NCBI GenBank assembly: GCA_013396995.1
Contig: VWZP01006688.1
Location: forward strand, 930,001 to 994,000
DNA length: 64,000 nt
Direction of reading: 5' to 3'
Source: Dicaeum eximium
Taxonomy: Eukaryota; Chordata; Aves; Passeriformes; Dicaeidae
In this document: piece by piece, positions 1-9,640 of the stretch
Layout: every line of letters begins with the position of its first letter
How positions within the stretch are numbered: position 1 is the stretch's first letter
Notes under the pieces: generated by a model
Database searches by the model: none
Told to the model about the DNA's origin: nothing
What the model saw: only the letters and a program-made list of their open reading frames with translations
Position numbers and translations under genes: made by a program

Positions 1-59
1 ATCACCTGAAGTTCACACCCAAAGCAGAAGTAAAAGGTATTCCTAGGGTAAGGTGAAGT

Positions 60-700
60 AGACATCTGAAATAGGCATAAATGCACATTTCTCTTAATCA
101 GAACAAAGGCAGGCTAAAGTTGCTAAATCACATCTATACATTTATATTTTCCATGGCTAAAGGTGTGTGCATTTTGTTGCTATATTCTCCATTTTGCAGG
201 TGGTTTATTGGAGATTTATGACAACGGAGCATGCTGTTGATTTTTGCCCAAGCAGCACGCACTGTGCACAGGGAATACCCGAGCTGGGTTACAGTGCTGG
301 CTGCAGGGCTGTCACACTCATGCCAGCACCCGACGGTCTGCAGGACGTCGTTGGCTCTAATAAAATCCTCAGGAAGTAGCAAATTCAGTCTGCATGTCAC
401 CATAAAACATATTGGAGCCAGATGAGCGGAGCTTTGCTAAGCCAGCCGTGTGTTTGGCCCTTCGTCCTCATCGCTCCCCACTGCGAGAGCAAGTGGAGGG
501 CAGGGAAGGGAGTGGGGAGTCGGCGCTGAGATGGGAGGAGGAAAAGGACTCTCTGCAGGTTATTATTGTTCCAGTAATTAGAGCTATAGGAATGCCCATT
601 ATTGCTAGGATGCTTACACAGAAGCTGTTTGTACTCCACAAACTCCCTAGGTACTCAGGGTGGGTTTACCTCGTGCAAGGTAATTTGTAACCCTGTTGTC
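60..700. promoter_or_regulatory. Candidate conserved non-coding DNA (unverified)
   Basis: Non-repetitive sequence that keeps scattered CpGs (for example around 320-355) and carries homeodomain-type TAATTAG and SOX-type ATTGTT motifs near 560-590, with a TEAD-like GGAATG next to them. No reading frame here resembles a protein. Unique sequence with retained CpGs and clustered developmental motifs is typical of vertebrate enhancers, but conservation cannot be seen in one sequence. It could equally be neutral DNA. Confidence 0.25.
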
Positions 701-1019
701 TGTGTATTTACTTTGGGCCGTGCACACTGTAAATGGGAGTGAAAAATCTCAGGGATGGGGGGAGATGAAGGAGGAAGGATTCTTTGCCCTGATGAATTGA
801 AGTGTTGTTTGAAAGAGGCAGACAGGATTCCCGATATCGCTTCGAGTTTGGAGGCTGGGAGGGGGGGAAGGGAAAAGGACAAGTCCTTTAATGAGAAAGG
901 GTTGAGGTTTTTTCCTTTTTTTTTTTCCCTAGCAATTTTAATTATCACTAAAACCTCCAGCCCATTCAGGCTCTTGAGAATACAGTTGGGCTCTCAGCTG
1001 AGGTCTGCATTTATTAAAG

Positions 1020-1330
1020 TCCCCCCGTCAGGCTGGGAATGCGGGCCGGTTTCTGTAGTGGTGTCACCGCCGGTCTTACGGGTCTCCTGGTTCTCACATT
1101 ACGCACCACGGACTCCACCGCTCCGCATTAGCGAGGCCCAATTAAACCAAGCAGTTGATTAAACAAGCCAATCAGGGTAATTAGTTTAATCAGATTCCCT
1201 TGGTAGCCAGCACTGAACTGCTTGTAAAAGGCAGTTAAAGAATGAAGTGCACCTACTTAAGCTCCTATTTTATTTTATTTTTTTTATGTCTGAGGTAATT
1301 AGAATTACCCATGGCGAGCCGAAAATCCAA
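1020..1330. promoter_or_regulatory. Homeodomain-motif-dense candidate enhancer
   Basis: CpG-retaining sequence (1040-1135) is followed by an AT-rich block (1138-1310) packed with homeodomain-type cores: AATTAAA, TGATTAAA, GTAATTAG, TTTAATCAG, plus a CCAATCA. It ends in an inverted pair of TAATT cores at 1294-1309. No protein frame is recognisable. The density and palindromic arrangement suggest binding by paired-class or other homeodomain factors; function is inferred only. Confidence 0.35.
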
Positions 1331-1429
1331 AGGCCCAAATGGGGAGCGGGGAGGACGATTAATGAAGGCGATGATGTGTGAAGCAAACAGAAAGGAAGAC
1401 AGGATGTGTGGTAAACAAATGGAGAGGAG

Positions 1430-1770
1430 GCGGCCCTCTGGGAAGGGGCACAACGCGCGGCCTCTCCCCCGCCTCATGGCTCTGTCTGAAGTGGCCGGAG
1501 ACGCCAGCGCTTTTCGGCACGTCCATCCTCTCTCTGCCCACTGCCACCGAGCCTTGCCCGGGGAAAGCTGCGAGAAACGGGGGGAATTTTGCAGCCGGGT
1601 GCTGTCCGCTCTGCCCCACCGCTGCTCCTTGCGCGGTTTTCGGTGCAGGGCCCAAGCGCGGCTCTGAGGCAGGAGAGAGCCCCGCGGCCTTGTCCCCAGA
1701 GCTCTCCTCCTCCTCCTCCTCCCGGCAAGGCTGGGCAGAGCGATGGGACACCCGGCCTCTCGACATTAAG
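1430..1770. promoter_or_regulatory. CpG-island-like block
   Basis: By hand count about 28 CpGs lie in roughly 340 bp of GC-rich DNA, including CGCGCG and several GCGCGG clusters, in a window where CpG is otherwise scarce. That would give an observed/expected ratio well above 0.6. Reading frames cross it on both strands (for example 1378-1836 forward and 1359-1823 reverse), but this is expected in GC-rich DNA with few stops, and none looks like a known protein. There is no clear TATA box. It could be an orphan CpG island at an enhancer, or the promoter of an unannotated non-coding transcript. Confidence 0.4.
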
Positions 1771-2254
1771 GGTCCACATTTCCGAGGCTGCCTTTGTGCT
1801 TTGACAAGTGCTACACCTCTCATTTTAGCTGGCTAATTTTACCTGCCTGCCAGATGTTGCCAATTCTGCACGGAAAGCTGAACATTTTTCAGTGACTTTT
1901 GTCTCACTAAACAAAGCCCAGATTTTTGACTTTGTGTTCCTGCTTGGGATAAAGCTAGATTTGGTGGGTTTAATTTGTTAGCTGCCCACAGCCATCAAGG
2001 AAAGGACTCATGAGATAGGGGTTTTAGTTCTGCTACTGCCACAGACCCGTTGTTTTTCCACAGCTGGAGAGGGTGCACAGAGAGGAGCAAAGCTTTGAGA
2101 TAACATGCAGTGATACCACTCCAGAACATCCTCCTCCCACTCCCTCAGTATGGGACATGGGACTTTGGGAGCTTTTTATTTTAATGGTGGTATATTCTTT
2201 TTTAGTAGTCCCCAGTGATTTTTTTTTCATCATATCTAAATGCTTTTTAAACTA
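1771..2254. other. No gene seen
   Basis: Ordinary unique sequence. A pyrimidine-rich stretch lies around 2190-2232. No repeat family, RNA gene or coding signal was recognised. Confidence 0.5.
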
Positions 2255-2455
2255 GCTTCCTGCACCCACCACTTCTGCAGCAAAGGGTTCCTCAACTGAA
2301 CTACATGTGGGGCAAGGAGCTGTTTCCTTTAGCTTGTTCTGATCTGAGCAATTATTTATCTTTGTCCATATTTCTGCTATATCTTTTTTGAGGTGAACAG
2401 ACACAAACTGTTTCCAGTATTCAAGATGTGGTACTCTATGGATTTGCACAGATGA
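2255..2455 (-). mobile_element. Old CR1/L3-like LINE fragment
   Basis: The stretch reads like the antisense of an old CR1-group LINE 3' region. It has a block around 'gcaaagggttcctcaactga', then 'ctacatgtggggcaaggagc', and later 'cagtattcaagatgtgg' followed by 'tggatttgcacagatg'. The order and wording match the CR1/L3 relics widespread in amniote genomes, as I recall them. It is heavily diverged, with no open frame and no target duplication. The exact subfamily is not assigned. Confidence 0.5.
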
Positions 2456-2461
2456 ATGTCA

Positions 2462-2549
2462 AATTCAGAAAAATCAGTGGGAACATAACAGAAAGCATCA
2501 TCAGTCATAATGATGCTTCCTGTTATGTTCCCACTGATTTTTCTGAATT
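2462..2549. repeat. Near-perfect inverted repeat (40-bp arms, 8-nt loop)
   Basis: The left arm 2462-2501 and right arm 2510-2549 are reverse complements over all 40 positions except one (A2492 opposite C2519). The loop is CAGTCATA. In a transcript of the minus strand the mismatch becomes a G-U pair, so the stem would be continuous. The arms are not low-complexity and match no repeat I recognise. It lies just downstream of the old CR1-like fragment and upstream of the LTR. Possible origins are a recent palindromic duplication (template switching), a foldback element, or a small-RNA hairpin. Confidence 0.9.
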
Positions 2550-3462
2550 GGATTATACTCTTGACCTCAGTAATCTACTGTAGAAATAAGTTTCACAAGT
2601 GATCTCAGCAGTTAGGAAATGCTGACCCTCTGTTATTACTCTCTGAAACTCAGAATAAGGAGGACTCATACTGTCATTCAAGACCATGGATTATAAACAA
2701 TGTGTCACCATAAAGCATCCAAACCTGTCCTTTTAATCTGTTTAAGCTCAGGTCATTGTGTTACAGTGTGCTAAATCAGCCCAACATGCCCCAAATGAAA
2801 AATAAAAGTAAGAACATGACAGTATACCCGTAGTCTTGCTCCTTCCCTTGGTCTGCAGAACTCCCTGAGATCATCAATCTTGCAAACACTCTTCTAAATG
2901 GATACCTTTTTCAAAGCCCCATCCAATCTAATCTCATTGCTCTTACAGCACCACATATTTATAAAGCTTTTGCATTATATTTAATGAGTGGCCAGAGCCT
3001 ATCACCCCTGAAAGGTAATATGAAAAATTTCTGAAATAGGCACTTTGTATTCTCCTAGCTCATTATTTTCTCACAAAATAATTTTCAGAACTATATTAAA
3101 TACATTACCCAAGGATATTCTTGCAAAGCACTTACACTAATTACTTTTACTCAGAAGAGATAATTTCCCCAGAAGCTCTTACCTGTCAGGAGAGGAAAAC
3201 AACCAGGTGTCACCAGGCTGACTGTTTGAGTCTCAGAAAATTGAATTATTAAATGTTCTAGTCTTTTTCTGCCATGTAAATGTTTTGGGTTTGTGCACTC
3301 CTTAAAAACCTTTGTCTCTTTTTGCCCTGCTGGTTACTACCAGGAGAGAAGTGCTTGTAAGGGCTTCATCCCAGGCTTCCAAGAAGGAAACCTGACCCAG
3401 AGATGGCACCACCAAACAAATCTATCTTGCACCTTATGCCTATTTGTCTCAGAGAGATAAAC
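2550..3462. other. No gene seen
   Basis: Unique, moderately AT-rich sequence with no recognised repeat, RNA gene or coding signal. Confidence 0.5.
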
Positions 3463-3948
3463 TGTTGGGAAGGATGATGAAGGAAGGCCTTGCAGAGATG
3501 GTTTACTGGTGAAAGATTTTAAAAATGAAGAAATAGAGCTAAAAGCAAAACTTGAGCTATAGAATGCGAAGCAGGAAGACAGTGATTAGGTTATCTGAAG
3601 ACCAAGCCCCTGAGGACTAAACAATACAGCTCCTCAGACAAAGAGATAAGGGGTTGGGCCCGGCCAGGTGATAGGGAAAAAAGGTGGGTTTGCCAAGTTT
3701 TTAATATGCTAATATAATAGTTCCCATAAGCTGCATATAAATTTTATAAGTTTTGTACCCTATACCAGTTAGTTAAAATTAACCAGAATATTCAGCATAG
3801 AAAGAGATAAATAGAATTGTAACAGGAAGTTCACTCTCTCTCTTAGACCACGCTTCAGGTGGAGCTAGTCAAGTTAACTGTCCCCACAAACAATAAACCA
3901 CGTGTCCAAAGAGCATCCCTGTCTCCAGAAGTCTCTCGCCACACCCCA
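3463..3948 (+). mobile_element. Solo LTR of an endogenous retrovirus (approximate ends)
   Basis: The block starts near TGTTGGGAAGG and has an AT-rich U3 containing a TATA-like CATATAAAT (3733-3741). A run resembling passerine ERV LTRs follows ('gtaccctataccagttag', 'agaaagagataaatagaa'). An AATAAA polyadenylation signal sits at 3892-3897 and a short U5-like tail ends near 'ctctcgccacacccca'. No gag, pol or env relics lie on either side, so it looks like a solo LTR left by recombination. I could not find a convincing target-site duplication, so the ends are uncertain by tens of bases. The family is probably ERVL-like, from memory of similar bird LTRs. Confidence 0.6.
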
Positions 3949-5329
3949 GATAGCAACTAGACTTTTCTAATAATAAACTGTGCCCATGCTTCTTCCAAAG
4001 GACATCAGTGAGTCCTTGTCCCTCAGACCCAGTGCCATGGGCAGCCTGACAGTCTGGATTTTATGGCATGGGACCTGAATGGGATCAGTGCTGAATACTG
4101 TGTAGCAGAGCATCAGGGAACATTTAAAGATGCAAAACCTCCTGAGGTAGGTTTGAGGTGGGTTTGTAGGACTGTGAATCACAAAGGGAGCCAAATCTGA
4201 GATACCAGATCAGTTCCTGGAGAGAGCCATTCTCAGAGCTATGCCTTGGTTTGATTTCAGAGAGCAGCAGCAGTCCAAACCAGCCAGGGAGCAAGGAAAG
4301 GCCTCACAGGCAGCTGTTTGTAGATGCACTCAGACAAAATGTTCAAAGCATGGGATAAAATGCAGATAATCTAGGAAGATGTAAAAATGGGTCACAAGGG
4401 AAAGACAAGTGGGTTTTTCCACTGAAATTGGTTTACTCTGATCAAGTAGATCTCATCTCTGGATCTCCGGATGTATCTAAAGGTTGTTAATTTTTTTAAT
4501 GAGCAGGGAAAGTAGAGGGCACCAGTAACACCATGAAAACAGATGACTTCATTAAGAGTTGGCTGAGTCAATGTTTTTTTTCCCCCCAGGAGGTCAATAG
4601 ATTTCATCAGGAAGCAGGAAATGGCTCAGAGTGCAGCTTAGAGCAGTTCATTCCAGGTGGAGGTGGAAAGGACCAAGAATGAGTGGTGGAGTTGGGGACA
4701 CAGCCACGAAGACCCTAAGACATGGCTGGGAGGGAGAATCACAGACTGTCACAGCTGACTGAGCTCAAAGTGCCCACGGCCTCGGGCTCACCATTTAAAT
4801 CATGGAAGTGTGCAGCTCTGACTGCACAGGAGGAATATCCTGGTAAAGCAGGTCCACAAGCAGGAGCTCCTGTAGAGAGGCCTTGCAGACTCCCTCTTAC
4901 TTGACAGTTTAAGGTATTTCACGTGTATCTTTCAACATGTAGGTGGTGTTTGAGTCAAGTTTTTTGGGTTGGCCTTTGAAACTCCTTAGCACTTGGGTGT
5001 GTTTGGTGCTGGGATTTTCCCTCTGGTGGTTATAGAAACAGTGCCCAGAAGAGCCCTGAAATTCGAATCCAAGTCCTAATTTCTTACACTGCCCCAGTTT
5101 AGGTTGTGGTTCTGTGTTTGAAATAAATTTTAAGTCTCTCAGCTCTCTCTTTGAAAACACGTAAAATCCTCTGTCCCTGGAACAATGACAAGGGATTGGG
5201 AACATCTGCACTGGAATGGCCGTAGCAGGAGTGCTGTACAGTACTGTGTGTCAGCCTGACAAATTCCCATTAATCCCACCACCGAGCTGGGTTTTACCCA
5301 CACATAGACAACCCGCCTGTGCGACATCG
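3949..5329. other. No gene seen
   Basis: Unique sequence with mixed composition. Short open frames occur on both strands (for example 4909-5211 reverse), but none has a recognisable domain. No RNA gene or repeat was recognised. Confidence 0.5.
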
Positions 5330-5830
5330 CCAGCGCGGCACTCCTGACCTCGTCCTTGTAACCCACAATGTAGACGAGATATCTGTGATGCTGAGAGAAT
5401 GAAACGCTTCAGTTTTACATGAAAAAAGGGTATTCAGGCTTCTAGGCCCAGGAGTACAAATTATTAATCACTCCTCACAAGGAATCCGCAGATGGATGTT
5501 TAGCACTATTCACCACGACATAACTGCAAATCAATTAGTTCATTTTGTCCTACCCTGAGGCTGTCTGGCAGACAATAGCAATGTCTTGTGCAAACGTTTT
5601 TATAAAGAAGACACAGGGGGAAGGAACCACAAAGGCCATTGGTTCTAACGAGCAATTAGGAAAGTGTGCAAGGCTTGCTTTCTTTTTTTTCCTTCTTCCC
5701 CCTTTCTTTCTTCAATTCATTCCGAGGCTCTAATTCTGAAAATGATGCTTTTCTTGCCCACTTCCTGTTTGTCAAATGAAGTGCTAATCAGCGGCTTACA
5801 GCTCTCTAGCCAGCAAGGGGAGGATGAGGT
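5330..5830. promoter_or_regulatory. Candidate conserved non-coding DNA (unverified)
   Basis: Non-repetitive sequence with retained CpGs (5330-5380, 5405, 5490, 5515, 5597) and homeodomain-type ATTAATCA (a HOX/PBX-like site near 5463-5470), ATCAATTAG near 5532 and CAATTAGG near 5653. No coding frame is recognisable. The call rests on composition and motifs only. Confidence 0.28.
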
Positions 5831-6041
5831 AAGAAGGAGTTGGGAAAAGTGGAGAGCCAGGGAACAATGTGGGGGAAACAGTGCTCACTTATGCTCTTCT
5901 GGGCAATCAGGGCTGCATGCAACTCCCAGGAAAAATAACCTGCCCTAAAACGCTTGGTGGTGATGCTCAGCGGAAGGAAGCCCCTTGCTCCAGCGAAGCT
6001 GGTGAGTGCTACCCAAGGGAGTCTGGTCCCACATCAAAATG

Positions 6042-6094
6042 CTTGAAGTTTCTCCCTTTCCCTTGCTGCCAGAAGGGAAAGGGAGAAACTCAAG
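6042..6094. repeat. Inverted repeat (22-bp stem, one bulge, 8-nt loop)
   Basis: The left arm 6042-6064 and right arm 6073-6094 are reverse complements over 22 bp, apart from a single extra A in the left arm at 6046-6047. The loop is GCTGCCAG. The arms are pyrimidine/purine-biased but not a simple repeat. The pairing and loop size resemble the larger hairpin at 2462-2549, though the sequences are unrelated. Confidence 0.85.
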
Positions 6095-6789
6095 TCCGGA
6101 CTGGGGGATCCCATCTGCCCTTTGGAGAGGATGGATACCCCTCCAGCACTGACAGTGAGGCCAGGGCTAGGACTTGTAACACAGACACCCTGTTGCATGT
6201 TTAAAATTAGGAGCAGTGAAGCTGGGCTCAGCCAAGCTACCTCCACCTGCAGAATTACTTGGGAAGAGCTCAGTGAGAAGGGCCCCAGGGTGTCTCCACA
6301 GAGAACAGGTCTTGCTCACATATTGCAAGCAGCCCCTCTCTTTGATAAAGACAAATGTATAGCAAATAGAATACAACTCCAGAGATTTGCTTTTAAACTT
6401 TAAGATGATTACACCCACCACAAAATTAAAGGTAGAATTCCTTCAGGAGAGATGGCCCACGTGAAGTATTAGTCTTTCCCAAGAGAGCCGCCTTTGGAAT
6501 TCCTTTCCTTTTGCCTTTAAGGTCCCTCTCTGTCACGGTGCTTGCAAAGAACTCCCAACAGCAGAGAGAAATTTTTGCCTCTGGGAACAAACCTTCCCAG
6601 CTGCCTGTGCCCTTGTTTCTCTGCTCTCTTATGTTTCATCTGTCTGTGCCCTGAATTTCAGGAGCTGTGGGGGTCCGTGGCAGCTTACAGCACCTAAACA
6701 AGTGGGGTGAACCTTGAATGGGACATTACTGCAGTATAAATCTCTGGAATAGTGGCTGAGAATTAGTGATAGATCCTGGGTGCCAGGGG
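6095..6789. other. No gene seen
   Basis: Unique sequence. The part at 6420-6560 keeps some CpGs, including an E-box CACGTG, and could be regulatory. No repeat or coding signal was recognised. Confidence 0.4.
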
Positions 6790-7060
6790 CTGGCTGTGAA
6801 GGGGTTGCAATCAGATATTCACAAGCACTGCATCATGTAAAACTTGCATATTTACTCGTGTGACGCCAATCATATTTTTCTTCTTTCTTTCCATTGCTCT
6901 CCATTCATTTGGGGGATGAGTGGGATTTTCTGTACACAACCAGTTAAGCCCATGCAAATAGTATTTGCATGAAGTTTGAGCAATATATGCAGCCATCTGG
7001 AAAGTCTGTTTGAGTCCAATCCCCACTGGCATCACCTTGCTCTGATCGTGTACGTGCTCT
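6790..7060. promoter_or_regulatory. Candidate enhancer with inverted POU octamers
   Basis: AT-rich unique sequence with a CpG-containing core (TCGTGTGACGCCAATCAT near 6856-6873, which includes a CCAAT box). A palindromic pair of octamer motifs lies at 6951-6971: CATGCAAAT, 3-bp spacer AGT, ATTTGCATG. Octamers are bound by POU proteins. An exact inverted pair with 9-bp arms is unlikely to be chance in a short segment. Enhancer function is inferred; no conservation data. Confidence 0.4.
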
Positions 7061-7454
7061 TCATGTGGCTGTCTAGTTAGTAGGTCTGGTTATTTGAGTT
7101 GTGCTTTGTGGATGGGCTTCTTAGTCCTACCTCTGCTTTTTCTTCTTCTTTTTATGCTTGCTACTGCTTGAACTTTGCTGCTTGTCAAGTGGCTGCCTGG
7201 TGGCTTGTAGCAAATTTGAAGGAAATTTCAATGTCACTCCTCCTGCAGAAATGCCTCCTCTGCAAAATCTGCTCCCACTCATCAGTGAAAAGGCAGGTAC
7301 CAAACTGTGCATCGGTGAGTCCAGGGCTCAGATGGCTGAAACAGATGAACTAGGGGGAATTTGCTCTTTTCATGTGATACCCTGTCAGTCTGTAAGGATG
7401 TTTATTATTATTATTTCCTCGGGGGACACAATTTACAGCACCTGTCTTTTTGGC
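7061..7454. other. No gene seen
   Basis: Unique sequence with a pyrimidine-rich run (7128-7152) and a short TTA repeat (7400-7415). No coding signal. Confidence 0.45.
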
Positions 7455-7560
7455 TCCTACTGTGTGAGTCACATTTCTCAAAACATTTATTCTTGTAATC
7501 CCTGTGTCGGATAAGAACATTCTATTTTGCCATTTTACTAGAAGAAGAACAGTGAGAAAA
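7455..7560 (-). mobile_element. MIR-like SINE relic
   Basis: The order 'cctactgtgtgagtcacat', 'catttattcttgtaatccct', 'ggataagaacattctatttt', 'gccattttactagaagaag' and 'aacagtgag' follows the antisense MIR core and 3' region (consensus pattern ...ACTATGTGCCAGGCAC...CATTTAATCCTCACAACAACCCT...CCCATTTTACAGATGAGGAAACTGAGGC). It is strongly diverged, as expected for an amniote-age relic. The match is from memory of the consensus, not an alignment. Confidence 0.45.
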
Positions 7561-8006
7561 GCTTTCAATAACTCTTATGAGTGCATGTGGGCAAAATTTT
7601 CTCTGCAAATATTTTGTTTGCCAAAAATGCATTTCTGATCACTGAAGCTGTCTGTGCTCTTTAAATCTCTTGGAGTAGAGGTGAATAATATTTTAAGCCA
7701 AAAAGAAAAAAAATCCCAAAACCAAAAAAAAGAACATTTCTGAGAAGAGTTTGACCTTCATTAAAATTGTAGATATTTTTGAAAGGGTCAGCTAACATTA
7801 TTTTTTTTAAAGGGGGGAAAAAAAGACAGTGTGAAGAGTTTTATCACCTTTGAGCTAAATTAACAGGAATACCTGGTGCTAGAAGGAATCGTCATGTTCA
7901 CCTGTACTTGCTGAATCTTGTTGCTTCTCTTGCCTGATGCCAGTGCTCATTTGACCCACTGTACACCCTAACCTTCAAAAATATGAATGTTACCAAAGCT
8001 TCACCA
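7561..8006. other. No gene seen; A-rich stretch
   Basis: Contains A-rich and T-rich runs (7695-7735, 7800-7825). No gene or recognised repeat. Confidence 0.45.
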
Positions 8007-8018
8007 CCAGTAGAGGGT
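8007..8018 (+). promoter_or_regulatory. CTCF-core-like motif
   Basis: CCAGTAGAGGGT matches the CTCF core pattern CCASYAGRKGGC at 11 of 12 positions, but the usual GCGC after the core is absent. Such matches occur by chance in tens of kilobases, so this is a weak call. Confidence 0.2.
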
Positions 8019-9199
8019 TTGGGGCAGCTGGGAACAAGCAGTGAGGGTTACACTGGAGTAGAGCCAACCCTCTTGGTGGCATCTTGTAGTTGAACATACC
8101 TGTGCCTCCTCTGACAAAATTTTTCTTTTTCATTTTTACATATCTGTAGACTGTAAAAATCTGTATTAAAAAAAACCCCCACAATGTCACCTAAATCACT
8201 TTTGAAATGCTTTATTAGTGAACCTGTAGCCTTGTAGAATTTCAGGTTCTCTGTCCCCTGACTCATGAGTACACTGAAATGTTTCGGCATTTTGTTCAAA
8301 GTAGTCCTGATGACCTGTGGCACAGAAAGATCTTAAACAATGAACTTCTGAACCTTGGATTGGCCCCCAAACCACTGATCATGGCTATTTGGCAGAGTGC
8401 TTGGTGCTCTGGGCCTCACAGATCTGGGAATTACAGAAGCACAGTGTTCCTGAGCATCCCGGGGAGCCAGCCTGACAGTGTCCAGCAGGGATGTCCGAGG
8501 CAGGGGAATCTCTGGTCCCAGCTAGACTTGCTCAGAACCTTCCCCAAACTGAGAATTGTTGCAGGGTTGAGCAGAGAAAAATAATTTCATCATCTGGGGA
8601 ATTTCAGTGGTCTTTATTTTCATCCCACATCTGAATTAAAAAAATACTTAGGAATGAAAGTTGAATGAATCCAATTTCCTCCACAGCTCAAATAAACAAA
8701 TTACACCCATAGAAGAAGGGAAACACTACAAGAAAAGGAAAATACATAGAAAAAGAATAAGGAAGTCAAATAAATGAGGCTTTCTCTGATCCTCAGTATC
8801 CATGATCCAGGTCCATCCAGGAATCCTTCTCCATCCAATGATCCTTCTTGGAGATTTGTTTCAGAGACCACATCTCTTTGGCAGGACTAGAACTGGGTGT
8901 CCCTGGGGGAGCATGCATGGTCTCTCCTTTCCTTTGGAAGGTGTCCATGGCATCCCTACATCCTCGAGGTTCCACATCTCAGTGGACGTCTACGAGACTT
9001 CCAGTCCTGGATGTGGCCAAAGGCCGGGGCTTGTTCTCTCCCCTGTGGGAGGGGGAGGCAGGGGGGTGTGAAGGAGCTCTGCCAGCATCAGTGGGAATGG
9101 CCATCACCCCTTTTACCACCTCTGACACCCCTGCACCTCCTGCTCCCTCTCCATCCAGGCTTGTTTCTCTGGGAGTCTCCAGTTGGCAAAGTGCTGGCT
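8019..9199. other. No gene seen
   Basis: Unique sequence. Several overlapping open frames at 8793-9237 lie in both directions, and none resembles a protein. No repeat recognised. Confidence 0.45.
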
Positions 9200-9640
9200 C
9201 TCAGGCACAGTCACTATTAGTTAATCAGCACGTTTAATACATTAGTGTCCACATATTTATCTGCATCCACTGAGCTTTGTAAACTGCAACTCTTGCAGCT
9301 TGGGCTGCAAAATTAGTTTCCCAGCTGCAGAGGGTCGCTGTTCATTTATTTACAGTCCTTGGAGACCTCCTGAATGCAATGGCACAAAACAAAATGAGGC
9401 CTCTAATCCAAAACCCAGGAAGCTTAAGCACCTGTAGAAACAGTTTTGCATTCCAAGGGGCAAATTATCTCTAATCTTGTTAAATGACTGCACAGCGAAA
9501 CAATCGCAAAATGCTTTTCTTCGATGGCCCATAACCAAACACGAGGGGTCCATTACTGCTCTGTGTGAGGGAGAGCCAGCAATCCTGCAGGAGGACACAA
9601 CTGATCTCAGCTGAACAAGGGCTGCACTCAAAAGTAAAGA
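9200..9640. promoter_or_regulatory. Candidate conserved non-coding DNA (unverified)
   Basis: Unique sequence with homeodomain-type TTAGTTAATCAG near 9215, CACGTTTAAT, and dispersed CpGs at 9230, 9330, 9496-9545. It is free of recognisable repeats and has no credible coding frame. The composition suggests constraint, but this cannot be shown here. Confidence 0.27.

Noticed and set aside
1311..1836. Several 100-150-codon frames on both strands
   Set aside because: They sit in CpG-rich DNA where stop codons are rare. Frames on both strands are equally open and none resembles a protein.
2462..2549. Known microRNA precursor
   Set aside because: Neither arm matches a microRNA I know, and a 40-bp fully paired stem is longer and more perfect than a typical animal precursor; kept only as an open hypothesis.
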